The notes under the pieces: model-generated
What the model saw: the letters and a program-made list of their open reading frames with translations, nothing else
What the model was told of the DNA's origin: nothing
Database searches by the model: none
Position numbers and translations under genes: made by a program
DNA from: Candidatus Merdivicinus intestinigallinarum
Lineage (GTDB): Bacteria; Bacillota; Clostridia; Oscillospirales; Ruminococcaceae
DNA: 64,000 bases
Direction of reading: 5' to 3'
Assembly (NCBI GenBank): GCA_018713335.1
Contig: DVOW01000037.1
Coordinates: forward strand, 30,893-94,892
Shown: positions 16,786 to 26,389 of the stretch, piece after piece
How the letters are laid out: each line of letters starts with the position of its first letter
Position numbering within the stretch: position 1 is the first letter of the stretch

Positions 16786-17700
16786 CTATTGAGCCACCGC
16801 CGCTTTTTCCAAAGTTTTGACGTTCTCCACGTTGCAGGCGTTCGCGCCCTTCAGGGTCTTTTTCACCAGCCCGGTGAGGACCTTGCCGGGTCCGCACTCG
16901 ATGAAGGTGTCCGCCCCGGCTTCCGACATGGCCGCCAGCTCCTTGGTGAACAGCACCGGGGAAACGATGTGCCGGGCCAGGCGTTCCGGCATATCCGAAA
17001 AGTCCGTCAGCTTCTCGCCGGACAGGTTGGAGTAGAAATCCACCTGGGGTTCCTTGAAAGAGAATTTTTTCGCTTCTTCCAAAAATTCATCCGCGGCGGG
17101 CTGCATGAGTTTGGAGTGAAAAGCGGCGGCTACGGCCAGAGGGATGGCCCGCTTGCCCATTTCCGCGAATTTGGCGCAGGCGGCGGAAACCGCCTCCTTC
17201 TCCCCGGCGATGACCGTCTGGGCGGGGGAATTGTAGTTCACCGGGACCACATACCCTTCCGTTTCCTCGCACACCTTCGCCACGGTCTCCTCGTCGGAGC
17301 CCATGATGGCGGCCATGGAACCGCCGTTTAGCGCGGCGCATCTGCCCATGGCGGCGGCCCGGGCCTTGATGAGGGCAAAGCCTTCCTCCATGGAAAGCAT
17401 CCCGCTGGCCACCATGGCGGCGTATTCGCCAAGGGAATGTCCCGCCACGGCGTCGGGCTTCACGCCGGCTTCCGCAAGGCAGGCGAAGGCCGCCAAAGAG
17501 GTGGCCATGATGGCGGGCTGGGCCACTTCCGTTGCCGCCAGCTCCTCCGCCGTCCCCTCCCGGCACACTTTTAACAGGTCAAAGCCCAGGACCTTGGAAG
17601 CGGCCGCGAAAACCTCCGCCGCTTTTTCCGAATGCTCCGCCAATTCCACGCCCATCCCCGGGGCCTGGGACCCCTGGCCGGAAAATAAAAATACCTTCAT
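16786..17700 (-). CDS. fabD: Malonyl-CoA:ACP transacylase
   Basis: 304 residues. Loads malonyl groups onto acyl carrier protein. GQGSQ at residues 9-13, the nucleophile in GHS89LGEYAA and the AAFHSKLM histidine motif are intact. GGGAG lies just before the ATG. In related Firmicutes fabD sits inside the fab operon; here it is on the opposite strand, divergent from fabH and separated by 295 bases, so it has its own promoter. Confidence 0.96.
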   Translation of the reverse strand: MKVFLFSGQGSQAPGMGVELAEHSEKAAEVFAAASKVLGFDLLKVCREGTAEELAATEVAQPAIMATSLAAFACLAEAGVKPDAVAGHSLGEYAAMVASGMLSMEEGFALIKARAAAMGRCAALNGGSMAAIMGSDEETVAKVCEETEGYVVPVNYNSPAQTVIAGEKEAVSAACAKFAEMGKRAIPLAVAAAFHSKLMQPAADEFLEEAKKFSFKEPQVDFYSNLSGEKLTDFSDMPERLARHIVSPVLFTKELAAMSEAGADTFIECGPGKVLTGLVKKTLKGANACNVENVKTLEKAAVAQ

Positions 17701-17822
17701 GACATTCTCCCTTCCTGAAGCAAAAAGCCGCGTTTTTAGCGGATATGCTCACACGTGTTTTTGATTTTTGGTTAATATTGCCATCAACTTGCGGGTTTCC
17801 TCCCAAAGACTGGGAAAGATTA

Positions 17823-17851
17823 TTGACAAAACCATTACAAATCGGTACAAT
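17823..17851 (+). promoter_or_regulatory. Promoter of the fabH-acpP operon
   Basis: TTGACA (17823-17828), 17-base spacer, TACAAT (17846-17851). A GTACA direct repeat (17845-17849 and 17860-17864) overlaps the -10 box and could be an operator. A TCCCA-AAGAC-TGGGA palindrome lies just upstream (17801-17815). Confidence 0.85.
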
Positions 17852-17995
17852 AATAAACAGTACAGGAACAGTCCTGATTCTTCCTCATGAAAAAACAGGA
17901 TGGATGCTCCTCTTCCACTATAACAAATCTGCGGCGTTTTTGCAAGCCTTTTGCGCTGTGCCGGGGATTTTCATATGACGAGAAAGGATGTTGAA

Positions 17996-18979
17996 ATGGG
18001 TATTCGCATTCTGGGGACGGGTTCCTTCGTCCCGGAAAAAACCGTTGAAAATGAGGAATTCACCAAATATGTGGAAACCTCCGATGAGTGGATCGTGAAA
18101 CACTCCGGCATCAGGCGCCGCCACATCCACGATGGGGCAAACTTTGAAATGGCGGTCAAGGCGGGGGAACGGGCCTTGGAAAACGCGGGCCTTTCCCCGG
18201 AGGACCTGGATTTGATCCTCTGCACCACCGTCAGCTCGGATTATTATACCCCTTCCCTGGCCTGCGTCGTCCAGGGGAAGCTGGGGGCCGTCAACGCCCT
18301 GGCTTTTGACATCAACGCCGCCTGCGCGGGATTTGTCTTCGGCATCGACGTGGCCCGGATGTATTTGCAGAACGGGTACAAAAGGGTCATGGTGATCTCC
18401 TCCGAAAAGCTCACCCAGATCACCGATTTCACCGACCGGGGGACCTGCGTCCTCTTCGGGGACGGGGCCGGGGCCGTGATCTTGGAGGAAAGCGGAAAGC
18501 CCTTCGCCTCCGTCTTCGGCACGGACGGCAAAGGCGCCTTCACCCTCTTTGCCCGGCACCCCCAAAACCCGGTGCCCTTTGTGGAGACCCGCGCCACCGC
18601 GTCCTGCGACGGGTTCCCCGAAAGCAGGGACGGCGTCCTTTACATGGACGGACACAAGGTGTACAAATTCGCTGTCACCGTCATGCCCAAGGCCGTGCGG
18701 GAGTCCTGTGAGAAATACGGCATCACGCCGGACGATTTGGACTGGCTCATTCCCCATCAGGCCAATATCCGCATCATCCAGACGGCGGTTTCGGCCCTGA
18801 AGTTCCCCATGGAAAAGACCATCTGCAACATCGCCGAGCGCGCCAACACCTCCTCCGCCTGCATCCCCATCGCCCTGGACGAGGCCATCCGGGACGGGCG
18901 GATCAAGCGGGGTCAGACCATCTGCACCGTAGGGTTCGGCGCGGGGCTGGTTTACGGCAGCGCAGTTTTTGAGTATTAA
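17996..18979 (+). CDS. fabH: 3-oxoacyl-ACP synthase III (initiating condensing enzyme)
   Basis: 327 residues. Condenses an acyl-CoA primer with malonyl-ACP. Catalytic triad visible: C110 (INAACAGF), H254 (PHQAN) and N284 (ERANTSSA). Start ATG at 17996 after AGAAAGGA; the frame from 17951 gives an unneeded 15-residue extension. First gene of the fab operon. Length and sequence match the acetyl or branched-chain primer enzymes; primer choice not determinable. Confidence 0.96.
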   Translation: MGIRILGTGSFVPEKTVENEEFTKYVETSDEWIVKHSGIRRRHIHDGANFEMAVKAGERALENAGLSPEDLDLILCTTVSSDYYTPSLACVVQGKLGAVNALAFDINAACAGFVFGIDVARMYLQNGYKRVMVISSEKLTQITDFTDRGTCVLFGDGAGAVILEESGKPFASVFGTDGKGAFTLFARHPQNPVPFVETRATASCDGFPESRDGVLYMDGHKVYKFAVTVMPKAVRESCEKYGITPDDLDWLIPHQANIRIIQTAVSALKFPMEKTICNIAERANTSSACIPIALDEAIRDGRIKRGQTICTVGFGAGLVYGSAVFEY

Positions 18980-18993
18980 GGGAGAGATTCGAT

Positions 18994-19941
18994 ATGAAAA
19001 CAAGGATCACAGAATTATTGGGCGTTCAGTACCCTGCCCTGCAGGGCGGCATGGCTTGGGTCGCGGAATCCACTCTGGCGGCGGCCGTGTCCAATGCCGG
19101 CGGCGTGGGCCTCATCGCGGGCGGCTCCGCCCCCGCTGAGGTCATCCGGGAGGAGATCCGCAAGGCCAAGGCCCTGACGGACAAGCCCTTCGGCGTCAAC
19201 ATCATGCTCATGAGCCCCAATACCGAAGAGCTGGCGAAGATCGTGGTAGAGGAAGGCGTGGCCGTTGTCACCACCGGCGCCGGCAACCCCGGCAAGTACA
19301 TGGAAGCCTGGAAAGCGGCGGGCATCAAGGTCATCCCGGTGGTCCCCTCCGTCAACCTGGCCAAGCGCATGGAGCGCGCCGGGGCCGACGCGGTCATCGC
19401 GGAGGGCTGCGAGTCCGGCGGACATATCGGCCAGACCACCACCATGTGCCTGGTCCCCCAGGTAGTGGACGCGGTGTCCATCCCGGTCATCGCCGCTGGC
19501 GGCATCGCCGACGGAAGAGGCTTGGCGGCCGCCATGATGCTGGGGGCCGAGGGCGTCCAGATGGGCACTGTCTTCCTGGCTTCCGAAGAATGCCAGATCC
19601 ACGAAAACTACAAGGATCTTGTTCTGAAGGCCAAGGATACGGATTCCGCCGTCACCGGCCAGATCTGCGGAGGCGCTGCTGTCCGCCAGATCAAGAACCG
19701 CTACACCAAAAAGGTCATCGAGCAGGAACGGGGCGGGGCCACCTTTGAGCAGATCGAGAACCTGACCATCGGCTCCCTGCGCCGGGCCGTCAAGGACGGC
19801 GACCTGGAGAACGGCAGCTTCATGGCCGGGCAGATCGCCGGCATGGTCAACGAGCTGCGCCCCTGCGAAAAGATCCTTCGGGATATTTTCAGCGAAGGCG
19901 AGGAACTTTTGAAGGCCCGGGCCGCGGCCCTCGGCCTGTGA
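18994..19941 (+). CDS. fabK: Enoyl-ACP reductase II (FMN-dependent)
   Basis: 315 residues of the nitronate monooxygenase-like TIM barrel. Performs the last step of each elongation cycle with FMN and NAD(P)H. Motifs: ALQGGMAWVAES, IAEGCESGGHIG with the catalytic histidine, VIAAGGIADGRG and GAEGVQMGT for the FMN phosphate. FabK in place of FabI is typical of Streptococcus and many Clostridia and implies insensitivity to triclosan-type FabI inhibitors. No fabI in the window. Confidence 0.95.
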   Translation: MKTRITELLGVQYPALQGGMAWVAESTLAAAVSNAGGVGLIAGGSAPAEVIREEIRKAKALTDKPFGVNIMLMSPNTEELAKIVVEEGVAVVTTGAGNPGKYMEAWKAAGIKVIPVVPSVNLAKRMERAGADAVIAEGCESGGHIGQTTTMCLVPQVVDAVSIPVIAAGGIADGRGLAAAMMLGAEGVQMGTVFLASEECQIHENYKDLVLKAKDTDSAVTGQICGGAAVRQIKNRYTKKVIEQERGGATFEQIENLTIGSLRRAVKDGDLENGSFMAGQIAGMVNELRPCEKILRDIFSEGEELLKARAAALGL

Positions 19942-19974
19942 TCCACCTAAAATCGGAAAGGAATGAATCAGGAT

Positions 19975-20718
19975 ATGACTAAAACTGCACTGATTACCGG
20001 CGCGTCCCAGGGGATCGGCGCCTGCATCGCAAAAACCTTGGCGAAAAACGGCTTCAATGTGGCCATCAACTGCCGGGGCGAACAGGAAAAGGAAAACGGC
20101 GGCCTCCAGACCGCTGAGGAATGCCGGGCCTTCGGCGTGGAAGCGGAATGCTTCCTCTGCGACGTGTCCGACTTCACCGCCTGCGGCGACATGGTGAAGG
20201 CCGTCAAGGAACGGTTCGGCTCCATCGACGTGCTGGTCAACAACGCGGGCATCACCCGGGACGGCCTCATGGCCCGGATGAGCGAGGAACAGTTCGACAT
20301 CGTCACCAACGTAAACTACAAATCCGTTTTCAACATGATGCGCCACACAAGCGGCGTCATGATCCGCCAGAAAAGCGGCCGCATCATCAACATCTCCTCG
20401 GTGGCGGGCCTTTACGGCAACCCCGGCCAGATCAACTACTCCGCCGCCAAAGCGGGCATCATCGGCATGACCAAGACCGCCGCCAAGGAGCTGGGCAGCC
20501 GCGGCATCACTGTAAACGCCGTTGCCCCCGGCTTTGTCCAGACCCCTATGACCGACGTGCTGGACGAGAAATACAAGGAAGCGATCATCGGGAACATCGC
20601 CCTGAAACGCTTCGGCCAGCCGGAGGACATCGCCAACGCGGTCGCCTTCTTTGCCTCCGAGCAGGCTTCTTATGTCACAGGACAGGTGCTGGAAGTTTCC
20701 GGCGGCATGACCATGTAA
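19975..20718 (+). CDS. fabG: 3-oxoacyl-ACP reductase
   Basis: 247 residues of the short-chain dehydrogenase family. Reduces 3-ketoacyl-ACP with NADPH. Cofactor motif TGASQGIG, NNAGITRD, catalytic Ser in ISSVAG, and Y-x-x-x-K in YSAAKAG. The ATG at 19975 is preferred since the ATG at 19963 has AAAGG abutting it; the four extra residues would not change function. Confidence 0.95.
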   Translation: MTKTALITGASQGIGACIAKTLAKNGFNVAINCRGEQEKENGGLQTAEECRAFGVEAECFLCDVSDFTACGDMVKAVKERFGSIDVLVNNAGITRDGLMARMSEEQFDIVTNVNYKSVFNMMRHTSGVMIRQKSGRIINISSVAGLYGNPGQINYSAAKAGIIGMTKTAAKELGSRGITVNAVAPGFVQTPMTDVLDEKYKEAIIGNIALKRFGQPEDIANAVAFFASEQASYVTGQVLEVSGGMTM

Positions 20719-20737
20719 CAGGAGGATCGGTTAGTTT

Positions 20738-21973
20738 ATGAGAAGAGTAGTCATTACCGGCATCGGGGCCATTACCCCCATCGGAAACGACGTCAAAACC
20801 ATGTGGGACAGCATCCTGGCCGGGAAACACGGCATTGAGGCGGTGGAACGCTTCGACACCTCGGACATCGACGTGAAGCTGGCCGCCATGGTCAAGGATT
20901 TCGACCCCTCCCCTGTTGTGGACAAAAAAGAACAGCGGCGCACCGACCTTTACTGCCAGTACGCCCTCTGCGCCGCCAAAGAGGCCATGGACGACTGCGG
21001 CAGCGATTTGAAGGACCTGGACCCTTACCGTGTGGGCGTCATTGTGGGCAGCGGCATCGGCGGCATCCAGACCTTCGAGGAAGAGCACTCCAAATATGAG
21101 CAGAAGGGCAACAAGCGGGTCTCCGTTTTCTTTATCCCCATGCTCATCAGCAATATGGCGGCGGGCCTCATTTCCATCCGCACCGGCTTCAAGGGCGTGA
21201 ACTTCGCCCCGGTCACCGCCTGCGCCACCTCCTCCCATGCCATTGGCGAGGCCTTCCGCCAGATCAAGCACGGCTATTTGGACGCCTGCATCACCGGCGG
21301 CGCGGAGGCCTCCGTCACCAAATTCGCCCTGGCAGGGTTCAATAACATGGGCGCACTGTCCAAATCCACCGACCCGGACCGGGCCTCCATCCCCTTCGAC
21401 AAGGAACGGGACGGTTTCGTCATGGGCGAGGGCGCGGGCATGCTGGTTCTGGAGGAATATGAACACGCCAAAGCCCGGGGCGCGCACATTTACGCGGAAA
21501 TCGCGGGCTACGGCGCTACCGGCGACGCTTACCACATCACCAGCCCCGCCCCCGACGGGGAAGCGGCAGCCAAGGCCATGCGGCTGGCCTTTGAGGAAGC
21601 GGGCCTGAAGGCCGAGGACATCGATTACGTCAACGCCCACGGCACCTCCACCCCCATCAACGAGCGTTACGAGACCATCGCCGTGAAAAAGGCCCTGGGC
21701 GATCACGCCAAGGACACCCCCGTGTCCTCCACCAAGTCCATGACCGGCCACATGCTGGGGGCCGCAGGGGCCGTGGAGGCCATTATCACCGCCCTGTCCC
21801 TGGAAAACGGCGTCATCCCTCAGACCCTGGGCTACAAGGTCCCGGACGAGGAATGCGACTTAGACTGCGTCCCGGAAGGCCCCCGCAAAGCGGACCTCCG
21901 TGCCGCCCTGTCCAACTCCCTGGGCTTCGGCGGCCACAACGCCACCCTCTGCCTGAAAAAATACCAGGATTGA
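20738..21973 (+). CDS. fabF: 3-oxoacyl-ACP synthase II
   Basis: 411 residues, standard length. Elongating condensing enzyme. Nucleophile C162 in VTACATSSHAIGEA; the two active-site histidines lie in NAHGTSTPIN and KSMTGHMLGAAG. AGGAGG precedes the ATG by 12 bases. 19 bases after fabG. Confidence 0.97.
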   Translation: MRRVVITGIGAITPIGNDVKTMWDSILAGKHGIEAVERFDTSDIDVKLAAMVKDFDPSPVVDKKEQRRTDLYCQYALCAAKEAMDDCGSDLKDLDPYRVGVIVGSGIGGIQTFEEEHSKYEQKGNKRVSVFFIPMLISNMAAGLISIRTGFKGVNFAPVTACATSSHAIGEAFRQIKHGYLDACITGGAEASVTKFALAGFNNMGALSKSTDPDRASIPFDKERDGFVMGEGAGMLVLEEYEHAKARGAHIYAEIAGYGATGDAYHITSPAPDGEAAAKAMRLAFEEAGLKAEDIDYVNAHGTSTPINERYETIAVKKALGDHAKDTPVSSTKSMTGHMLGAAGAVEAIITALSLENGVIPQTLGYKVPDEECDLDCVPEGPRKADLRAALSNSLGFGGHNATLCLKKYQD

Positions 21974-21993
21974 CCCGAAAGGAAGTGTTTCCC

Positions 21994-22446
21994 ATGTCTG
22001 AACTGAAACTCACAGTTTCCGAGATCAAGGAACTGATGGACAAAATGGCCGGCGCCGGCCTCACCAGCCTGCGGGTCCGGGACGGCGAATTCGAGCTGTC
22101 CTTAAAGGCGGAGCAGAAAGAGATCCTTGTCCAGGGCGAAGCGGCCCCCGTTGTGAACATCGCCGCCCCGGCGGCCTCTCCCGCCCCCAAAAAGGAGGCG
22201 GAGGAGGTCTCCGGCAATGTGGTGAAATCCCCCATTGTGGGCACCTTCTACGCCGCCCCCTCCCCGGACAAGCCCCCCTTCGTCACCGTGGGCAAGCAGG
22301 TGAAAAAGGGCGACACCCTCTTTATCATTGAGTCCATGAAGCTCATGAACGAGATCCAGAGCGAATTTGACGGCTCCGTCAAGAAAATCCTCGTGGAGGA
22401 CGGCCAGGGCGTGGAATACGGCCAGCCGATCCTCATCATTGAATAA
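21994..22446 (+). CDS. accB: Biotin carboxyl carrier protein of acetyl-CoA carboxylase
   Basis: 150 residues. An N-terminal helical region, an Ala/Pro-rich linker (residues 47-67) and the biotinyl domain with the modified lysine K116 in ESMKLMNE. Start ATG at 21994 with GAAAGGAAG upstream; the frame before it lies inside fabF. Confidence 0.95.
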   Translation: MSELKLTVSEIKELMDKMAGAGLTSLRVRDGEFELSLKAEQKEILVQGEAAPVVNIAAPAASPAPKKEAEEVSGNVVKSPIVGTFYAAPSPDKPPFVTVGKQVKKGDTLFIIESMKLMNEIQSEFDGSVKKILVEDGQGVEYGQPILIIE

Positions 22447-22461
22447 GAAAGGGGTACTTCC

Positions 22462-22893
22462 ATGGCAGTGTTAAACTTGGAGCAGATCAAGGAGATCATC
22501 CCCCACCGCGACCCCTTCCTGCTGATCGACGAGGTGGTGGAGCTGGAGCCCGGCGTCCGGGCTGTGGCGAAAAAATACTTAAAGCCCGACGAGACCTGGT
22601 TCAAGGGCCATTTCCCCCAGGAACCGGTGCAGCCCGGCGTCCTGACTATTGAAATGCTGGCCCAGACCGGCGCGGTGTGCGCTCTCTGCCTGCCGGAAAA
22701 CAAGGGGAAAATCGCCTTTTTCGCCGGCATTGACAAGGCCCGTTTCCGGGGCAAGGCAGGCCCCGGGGACACCCTGACCCTTTCGGTGGAGGTCATCAAG
22801 ACCGCCCACGGCGTCAGCTTCTGCAAGGGTGTGGCCACGGTGGACGGCCGGAAGATTGCCACCGCGGAATTTTCCTCGGTACTGGGGGATTAA
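22462..22893 (+). CDS. fabZ: 3-hydroxyacyl-ACP dehydratase
   Basis: 143 residues, single hotdog fold. Catalytic H50 in GHFPQEPVQPGV and E64 in TIEMLAQTG. Removes water from 3-hydroxyacyl-ACP. AAAGGGG before the ATG. No FabN/FabM-type isomerase in the window, so how unsaturated acids are made is not shown here. Confidence 0.95.
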   Translation: MAVLNLEQIKEIIPHRDPFLLIDEVVELEPGVRAVAKKYLKPDETWFKGHFPQEPVQPGVLTIEMLAQTGAVCALCLPENKGKIAFFAGIDKARFRGKAGPGDTLTLSVEVIKTAHGVSFCKGVATVDGRKIATAEFSSVLGD

Positions 22894-22899
22894 CAGCGT

Positions 22900-24255
22900 A
22901 TGTTTCATAAAATTCTGATTGCCAACCGCGGGGAAATTGCGGTTCGGATTATACGGGCCTGCCGGGAAATGGGGATTTCTACGGTAGCCGTATTTTCCGA
23001 GGCGGACCGTTCCGCCCTCCACGCCCAGATTGCCGACGAGGCCATCTGCATCGGCCCCGCCAAAACGGCGGACAGCTACTTAAACGTAAAAGCCATTCTG
23101 GCGGCCTGCGAGCTGACCGGCGCGGAAGCCGTCCATCCGGGCTTTGGATTCCTGTCGGAGAACGCCAATTTCGCCCGGATGTGCGAAAAATGCGGCATCA
23201 CCTTCATCGGGCCGCCCCCCTCCGCCATGGACCGCATGGGGGACAAGGCCATGGCCAAGGCCACTATGAAGGCCGCGGGCGTGCCGGTGGTGTCCGGCTC
23301 TGACGGGGAGATCTCCTCCCTGGAGGAGGCCAAAGCCATCGCGGCGGAAATCGGCTACCCGGTCATGGTCAAAGCATCGGCCGGCGGCGGCGGCCGGGGC
23401 ATCCGGCGGGTGGAGGACGAAGCCCAGCTGGAAAGCGCCATTTTGACCGCCAAACAGGAGGCCAAGAGCTTTTTCGGCAACGACGGCATTTATTTGGAGA
23501 AATTTATTGTGGACCCCCGCCATGTGGAAATCCAGGTGGTGGCGGACAATTACGGCAACATCGTCCATTTAGGGGAACGGGACTGCTCCCTGCAGCGCCG
23601 GAACCAGAAAATGATCGAGGAGTGCCCCTGCCCTGTTTTGACCCCCGCCCTGCGGGAGGAAATGGGCGCGGCGGCCGTCAAAGCGGCGGCGGCCTGCGGC
23701 TACCGGAACGTCGGCACCATTGAGTTCCTGCTTTCCGGGGAGAATTTCTACTTCATGGAAATGAACACCCGCATCCAGGTGGAGCACCCCATCACGGAGC
23801 TTGTGACGGGCATCGATTTGGTGAAAACCCAGATCCGCATTGCGGCAAAGGAGCCCTTGAAGCTGCGCCAGTCGGACGTCCGCATGACCGGCCACGCCAT
23901 TGAGTGCCGCATCAACGCCGAGAACCCGGCGGAGGACTTCCGTCCCTGCCCCGGCCGGATCGCGGGGCTGCATATGCCCGGCGGCCCGGGGATCCGCATC
24001 GATTCCGCCATGTACCAGGGCTGCGAGATCTCCCCCTGGTACGACTCCATGATCGCCAAGCTCATCGCCTACGCCCCCACCAGAGAAGAAGCCATGATGA
24101 AAATGAAGTGGGCTTTGGCGGAATTTTTGGTGGAAGGGGTTGACACCAATATAGATTTTCAGTTAAACTTAATTAAAGACGCCGATGTAGAGGCCGCCAA
24201 CTACGATATCGGTTTCCTGGCCCGGCGGAAGGACCTTCTGCCCCGGAAACCTTAA
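22900..24255 (+). CDS. accC: Biotin carboxylase subunit of acetyl-CoA carboxylase
   Basis: 451 residues. ATP-grasp enzyme carboxylating biotin on AccB. N-terminal KILIANRGEIAVRI, ATP loop KASAGGGGRGIRRV, and the catalytic FMEMNTRIQVEHPITE are intact. It starts 6 bases after fabZ with no clear Shine-Dalgarno, suggesting coupled translation. Confidence 0.97.
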   Translation: MFHKILIANRGEIAVRIIRACREMGISTVAVFSEADRSALHAQIADEAICIGPAKTADSYLNVKAILAACELTGAEAVHPGFGFLSENANFARMCEKCGITFIGPPPSAMDRMGDKAMAKATMKAAGVPVVSGSDGEISSLEEAKAIAAEIGYPVMVKASAGGGGRGIRRVEDEAQLESAILTAKQEAKSFFGNDGIYLEKFIVDPRHVEIQVVADNYGNIVHLGERDCSLQRRNQKMIEECPCPVLTPALREEMGAAAVKAAAACGYRNVGTIEFLLSGENFYFMEMNTRIQVEHPITELVTGIDLVKTQIRIAAKEPLKLRQSDVRMTGHAIECRINAENPAEDFRPCPGRIAGLHMPGGPGIRIDSAMYQGCEISPWYDSMIAKLIAYAPTREEAMMKMKWALAEFLVEGVDTNIDFQLNLIKDADVEAANYDIGFLARRKDLLPRKP

Positions 24256-24292
24256 GCGGCCCAAATTTGACAGAAAGGCTTGAGTAACGTTT

Positions 24293-25171
24293 ATGCTGGA
24301 AGATCTTTTTAAAGTCGTCAAGTCCCGGCTGGACACCGACAGCAAAAGCAGCGGCCCGGTCCGGTCCAAAATCCCCAGCGGGCTTTTGTTCAAATGCCCC
24401 CGCTGCCAAAACGTCATGTTTATGGACGAGTTCCAGTCCGCCATGAAGGTCTGCTCCGCCTGCTCCTACCACGCCCGGATTTCCGCCCGGGAACGGCTGG
24501 ACATTACGGTGGACAAGGACAGCTTCGTGGAATACGACGCCGAAATGTGCTCCAAAAACCCTTTGGATTTCCCGGAATATCAGGAAAAGCTGGAGGCCGC
24601 CCAGGAAGCTACGGGGCTTAAAGACGCGGTCATCACCGGGGAATGCGCCATCCGCACCCGGAAATGCGTCATCGTCATTATGGATTCCCATTTCATGATG
24701 GCCTCCATGGGCTCCGTTGTGGGGGAAAAGATCACCCGGGCCTTTGAACGGGCCACGGAAAAACGCCTGCCGGTGGTGCTTTTCGCCGCGTCCGGCGGCG
24801 CAAGGATGCAGGAAGGTATCCTTTCCCTGATGCAGATGGCCAAAACCTCGGCCGCTGTGGCCCGGCATTCCGACGCGGGGCTCTTATACATCACTGTCCT
24901 CACCGACCCCACCACCGGCGGTGTGACCGCCTCCTTCGCCTCTTTGGGGGACATTATCATCGCCGAGCCTAAGGCCCTCATCGGCTTTGCCGGGCGGCGG
25001 GTCATTGAGGGGACCATCAAGCAGCGGCTGCCGGACGAGTTCCAGTCGGCGGAATTTCTGCTGGAACACGGGTTTGTGGACATGATCGTCAGCCGGGTGA
25101 ACATGCGGCGGACCATTTCCAAGCTCTTAAAGCTTCATCTCAGCGCAACGGAGGGAGAAAGTCATGAGTGA
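24293..25171 (+). CDS. accD: Acetyl-CoA carboxylase carboxyltransferase subunit beta
   Basis: 292 residues. Zinc ribbon C35-x2-C38-x15-C54-x2-C57, then the crotonase-fold carboxyltransferase domain with FAASGGARMQEG and TDPTTGGVTAS. Its last 8 bases overlap accA, consistent with equal synthesis of the two subunits. Confidence 0.96.
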   Translation: MLEDLFKVVKSRLDTDSKSSGPVRSKIPSGLLFKCPRCQNVMFMDEFQSAMKVCSACSYHARISARERLDITVDKDSFVEYDAEMCSKNPLDFPEYQEKLEAAQEATGLKDAVITGECAIRTRKCVIVIMDSHFMMASMGSVVGEKITRAFERATEKRLPVVLFAASGGARMQEGILSLMQMAKTSAAVARHSDAGLLYITVLTDPTTGGVTASFASLGDIIIAEPKALIGFAGRRVIEGTIKQRLPDEFQSAEFLLEHGFVDMIVSRVNMRRTISKLLKLHLSATEGESHE

Positions 25172-25979
25172 ACTGACCGCATGGGAACGGATCGAGCTGA
25201 TCCGCCACAAAAACCGTCCCACCCTCAACGATTACATCCCCCTGATTTTTGATGAGTTTTACGAAATGCACGGCGACCGCTATTTCGGGGACGATCCGGC
25301 CATTATGGGCGGCATCGGCCGGTTAAACGGCATCCCGGTAACGGTCATCGGCCAGGTAAAGGGGCGGGATTTGGAGGAAAACAAGAAAACCAATTTCGCC
25401 TCCCCCAACCCGGAGGGCTACCGCAAAGCCCTGCGGCTGGCTAAGCAGGCGGAGAAGTTCCACCGGCCGGTGATCTGCTTTATCGACACCCCCGGCGCCT
25501 TCTGCGGCGTGGCCGCGGAGGAACGGGGACAGGGCGAGGCCATTGCCCGGAACCTGCTGGAATTTTCCCGGCTGAAGACCCCCATCGTTTCGGTGGTGCT
25601 GGGAGAGGGCGGCTCCGGCGGCGCGTTGGCCTTAGGGGTGTGCGACGCCCTTTATATGCTGGAAAACGCCGTGTACAGCGCCATTTCCCCCAGAGGCTGC
25701 GCCAGCATCCTTTGGAAGGACGCCTCCAAGGAAAAGGAGGCGGCGGAGCAGCTGCACATTACGGCGGAGGATCTGGTATCCTTAGGCGTCTGCGACGGCA
25801 TCATCCCGGAGCCTCCCGGAGGGGCCCACACGGACCACAATCTGATGGCGGAGAACATCGCCGACACGGTTTTGGAAAGTATTCAAAATTTTATGCAAAA
25901 AAGTGTTGCAAATTTGCTGGAAGCACGCTATAATAAATTCAGAAAAATCGGTGAATTTGAAGAATTTGCCAACCAATAA
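25164..25979 (+). CDS. accA: Acetyl-CoA carboxylase carboxyltransferase subunit alpha
   Basis: 271 residues. Contains FIDTPGAFCGVAAEERGQGEAIARNL and VVLGEGGSGGALALG, the oxyanion and CoA contacts. Slightly shorter than the E. coli protein, as usual in Firmicutes. The 3' end and the gap to acpP are AT-rich compared with the body of the gene. Confidence 0.96.
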   Translation: MSELTAWERIELIRHKNRPTLNDYIPLIFDEFYEMHGDRYFGDDPAIMGGIGRLNGIPVTVIGQVKGRDLEENKKTNFASPNPEGYRKALRLAKQAEKFHRPVICFIDTPGAFCGVAAEERGQGEAIARNLLEFSRLKTPIVSVVLGEGGSGGALALGVCDALYMLENAVYSAISPRGCASILWKDASKEKEAAEQLHITAEDLVSLGVCDGIIPEPPGGAHTDHNLMAENIADTVLESIQNFMQKSVANLLEARYNKFRKIGEFEEFANQ

Positions 25980-26047
25980 CCCTGTGGTTATAACCGCGAC
26001 TGCGTTATAATAAAAAATTGTCAAATCATTTGAAGGAGGAAAATCTC

Positions 26048-26275
26048 ATGGTATTTGAGAAAGTCCGCGATATTCTTGTTGAACAGCTGGATGTCGAAGA
26101 AGAAAAAGTAAGCATGGAGGCGTCCATCATGGATGACCTGGGTGCGGATTCCCTGGACATCGTTGACCTGGTAATGTCCCTTGAGGACGAGTTCGGCGTG
26201 GAAATTCCCGACGATCAGGTGGAGAACATCAAGACCGTTGGGGACATCGTGAAATACATTGAGGATAATGCATAA
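26048..26275 (+). CDS. acpP: Acyl carrier protein
   Basis: 75 residues. Phosphopantetheine serine S35 in [10 protein letters not shown]; acidic helix II. The start ATG at 26048 has AAGGAGG 7 bases upstream. In many relatives acpP follows fabH; here it closes the operon, 68 bases after accA, followed by a strong terminator. Confidence 0.97.
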   Translation: MVFEKVRDILVEQLDVEEEKVSMEASIMDDLGADSLDIVDLVMSLEDEFGVEIPDDQVENIKTVGDIVKYIEDNA

Positions 26276-26289
26276 TCAGATGTTTTTCT

Positions 26290-26317
26290 GGGGCAGCCTT
26301 TCGGGGCTGTCCCTTTT
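26290..26317 (+). terminator. Terminator of the fab operon
   Basis: Stem GGGGCAGCC / GGCTGTCCC, 6-base loop, TTTTG. Confidence 0.88.
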
Positions 26318-26389
26318 GCATACCGGCTGTAACACATTAGAGGGCCTTCTCATAGTATAGGATACATCAAACAAAGGAGGTTCTCTTCT

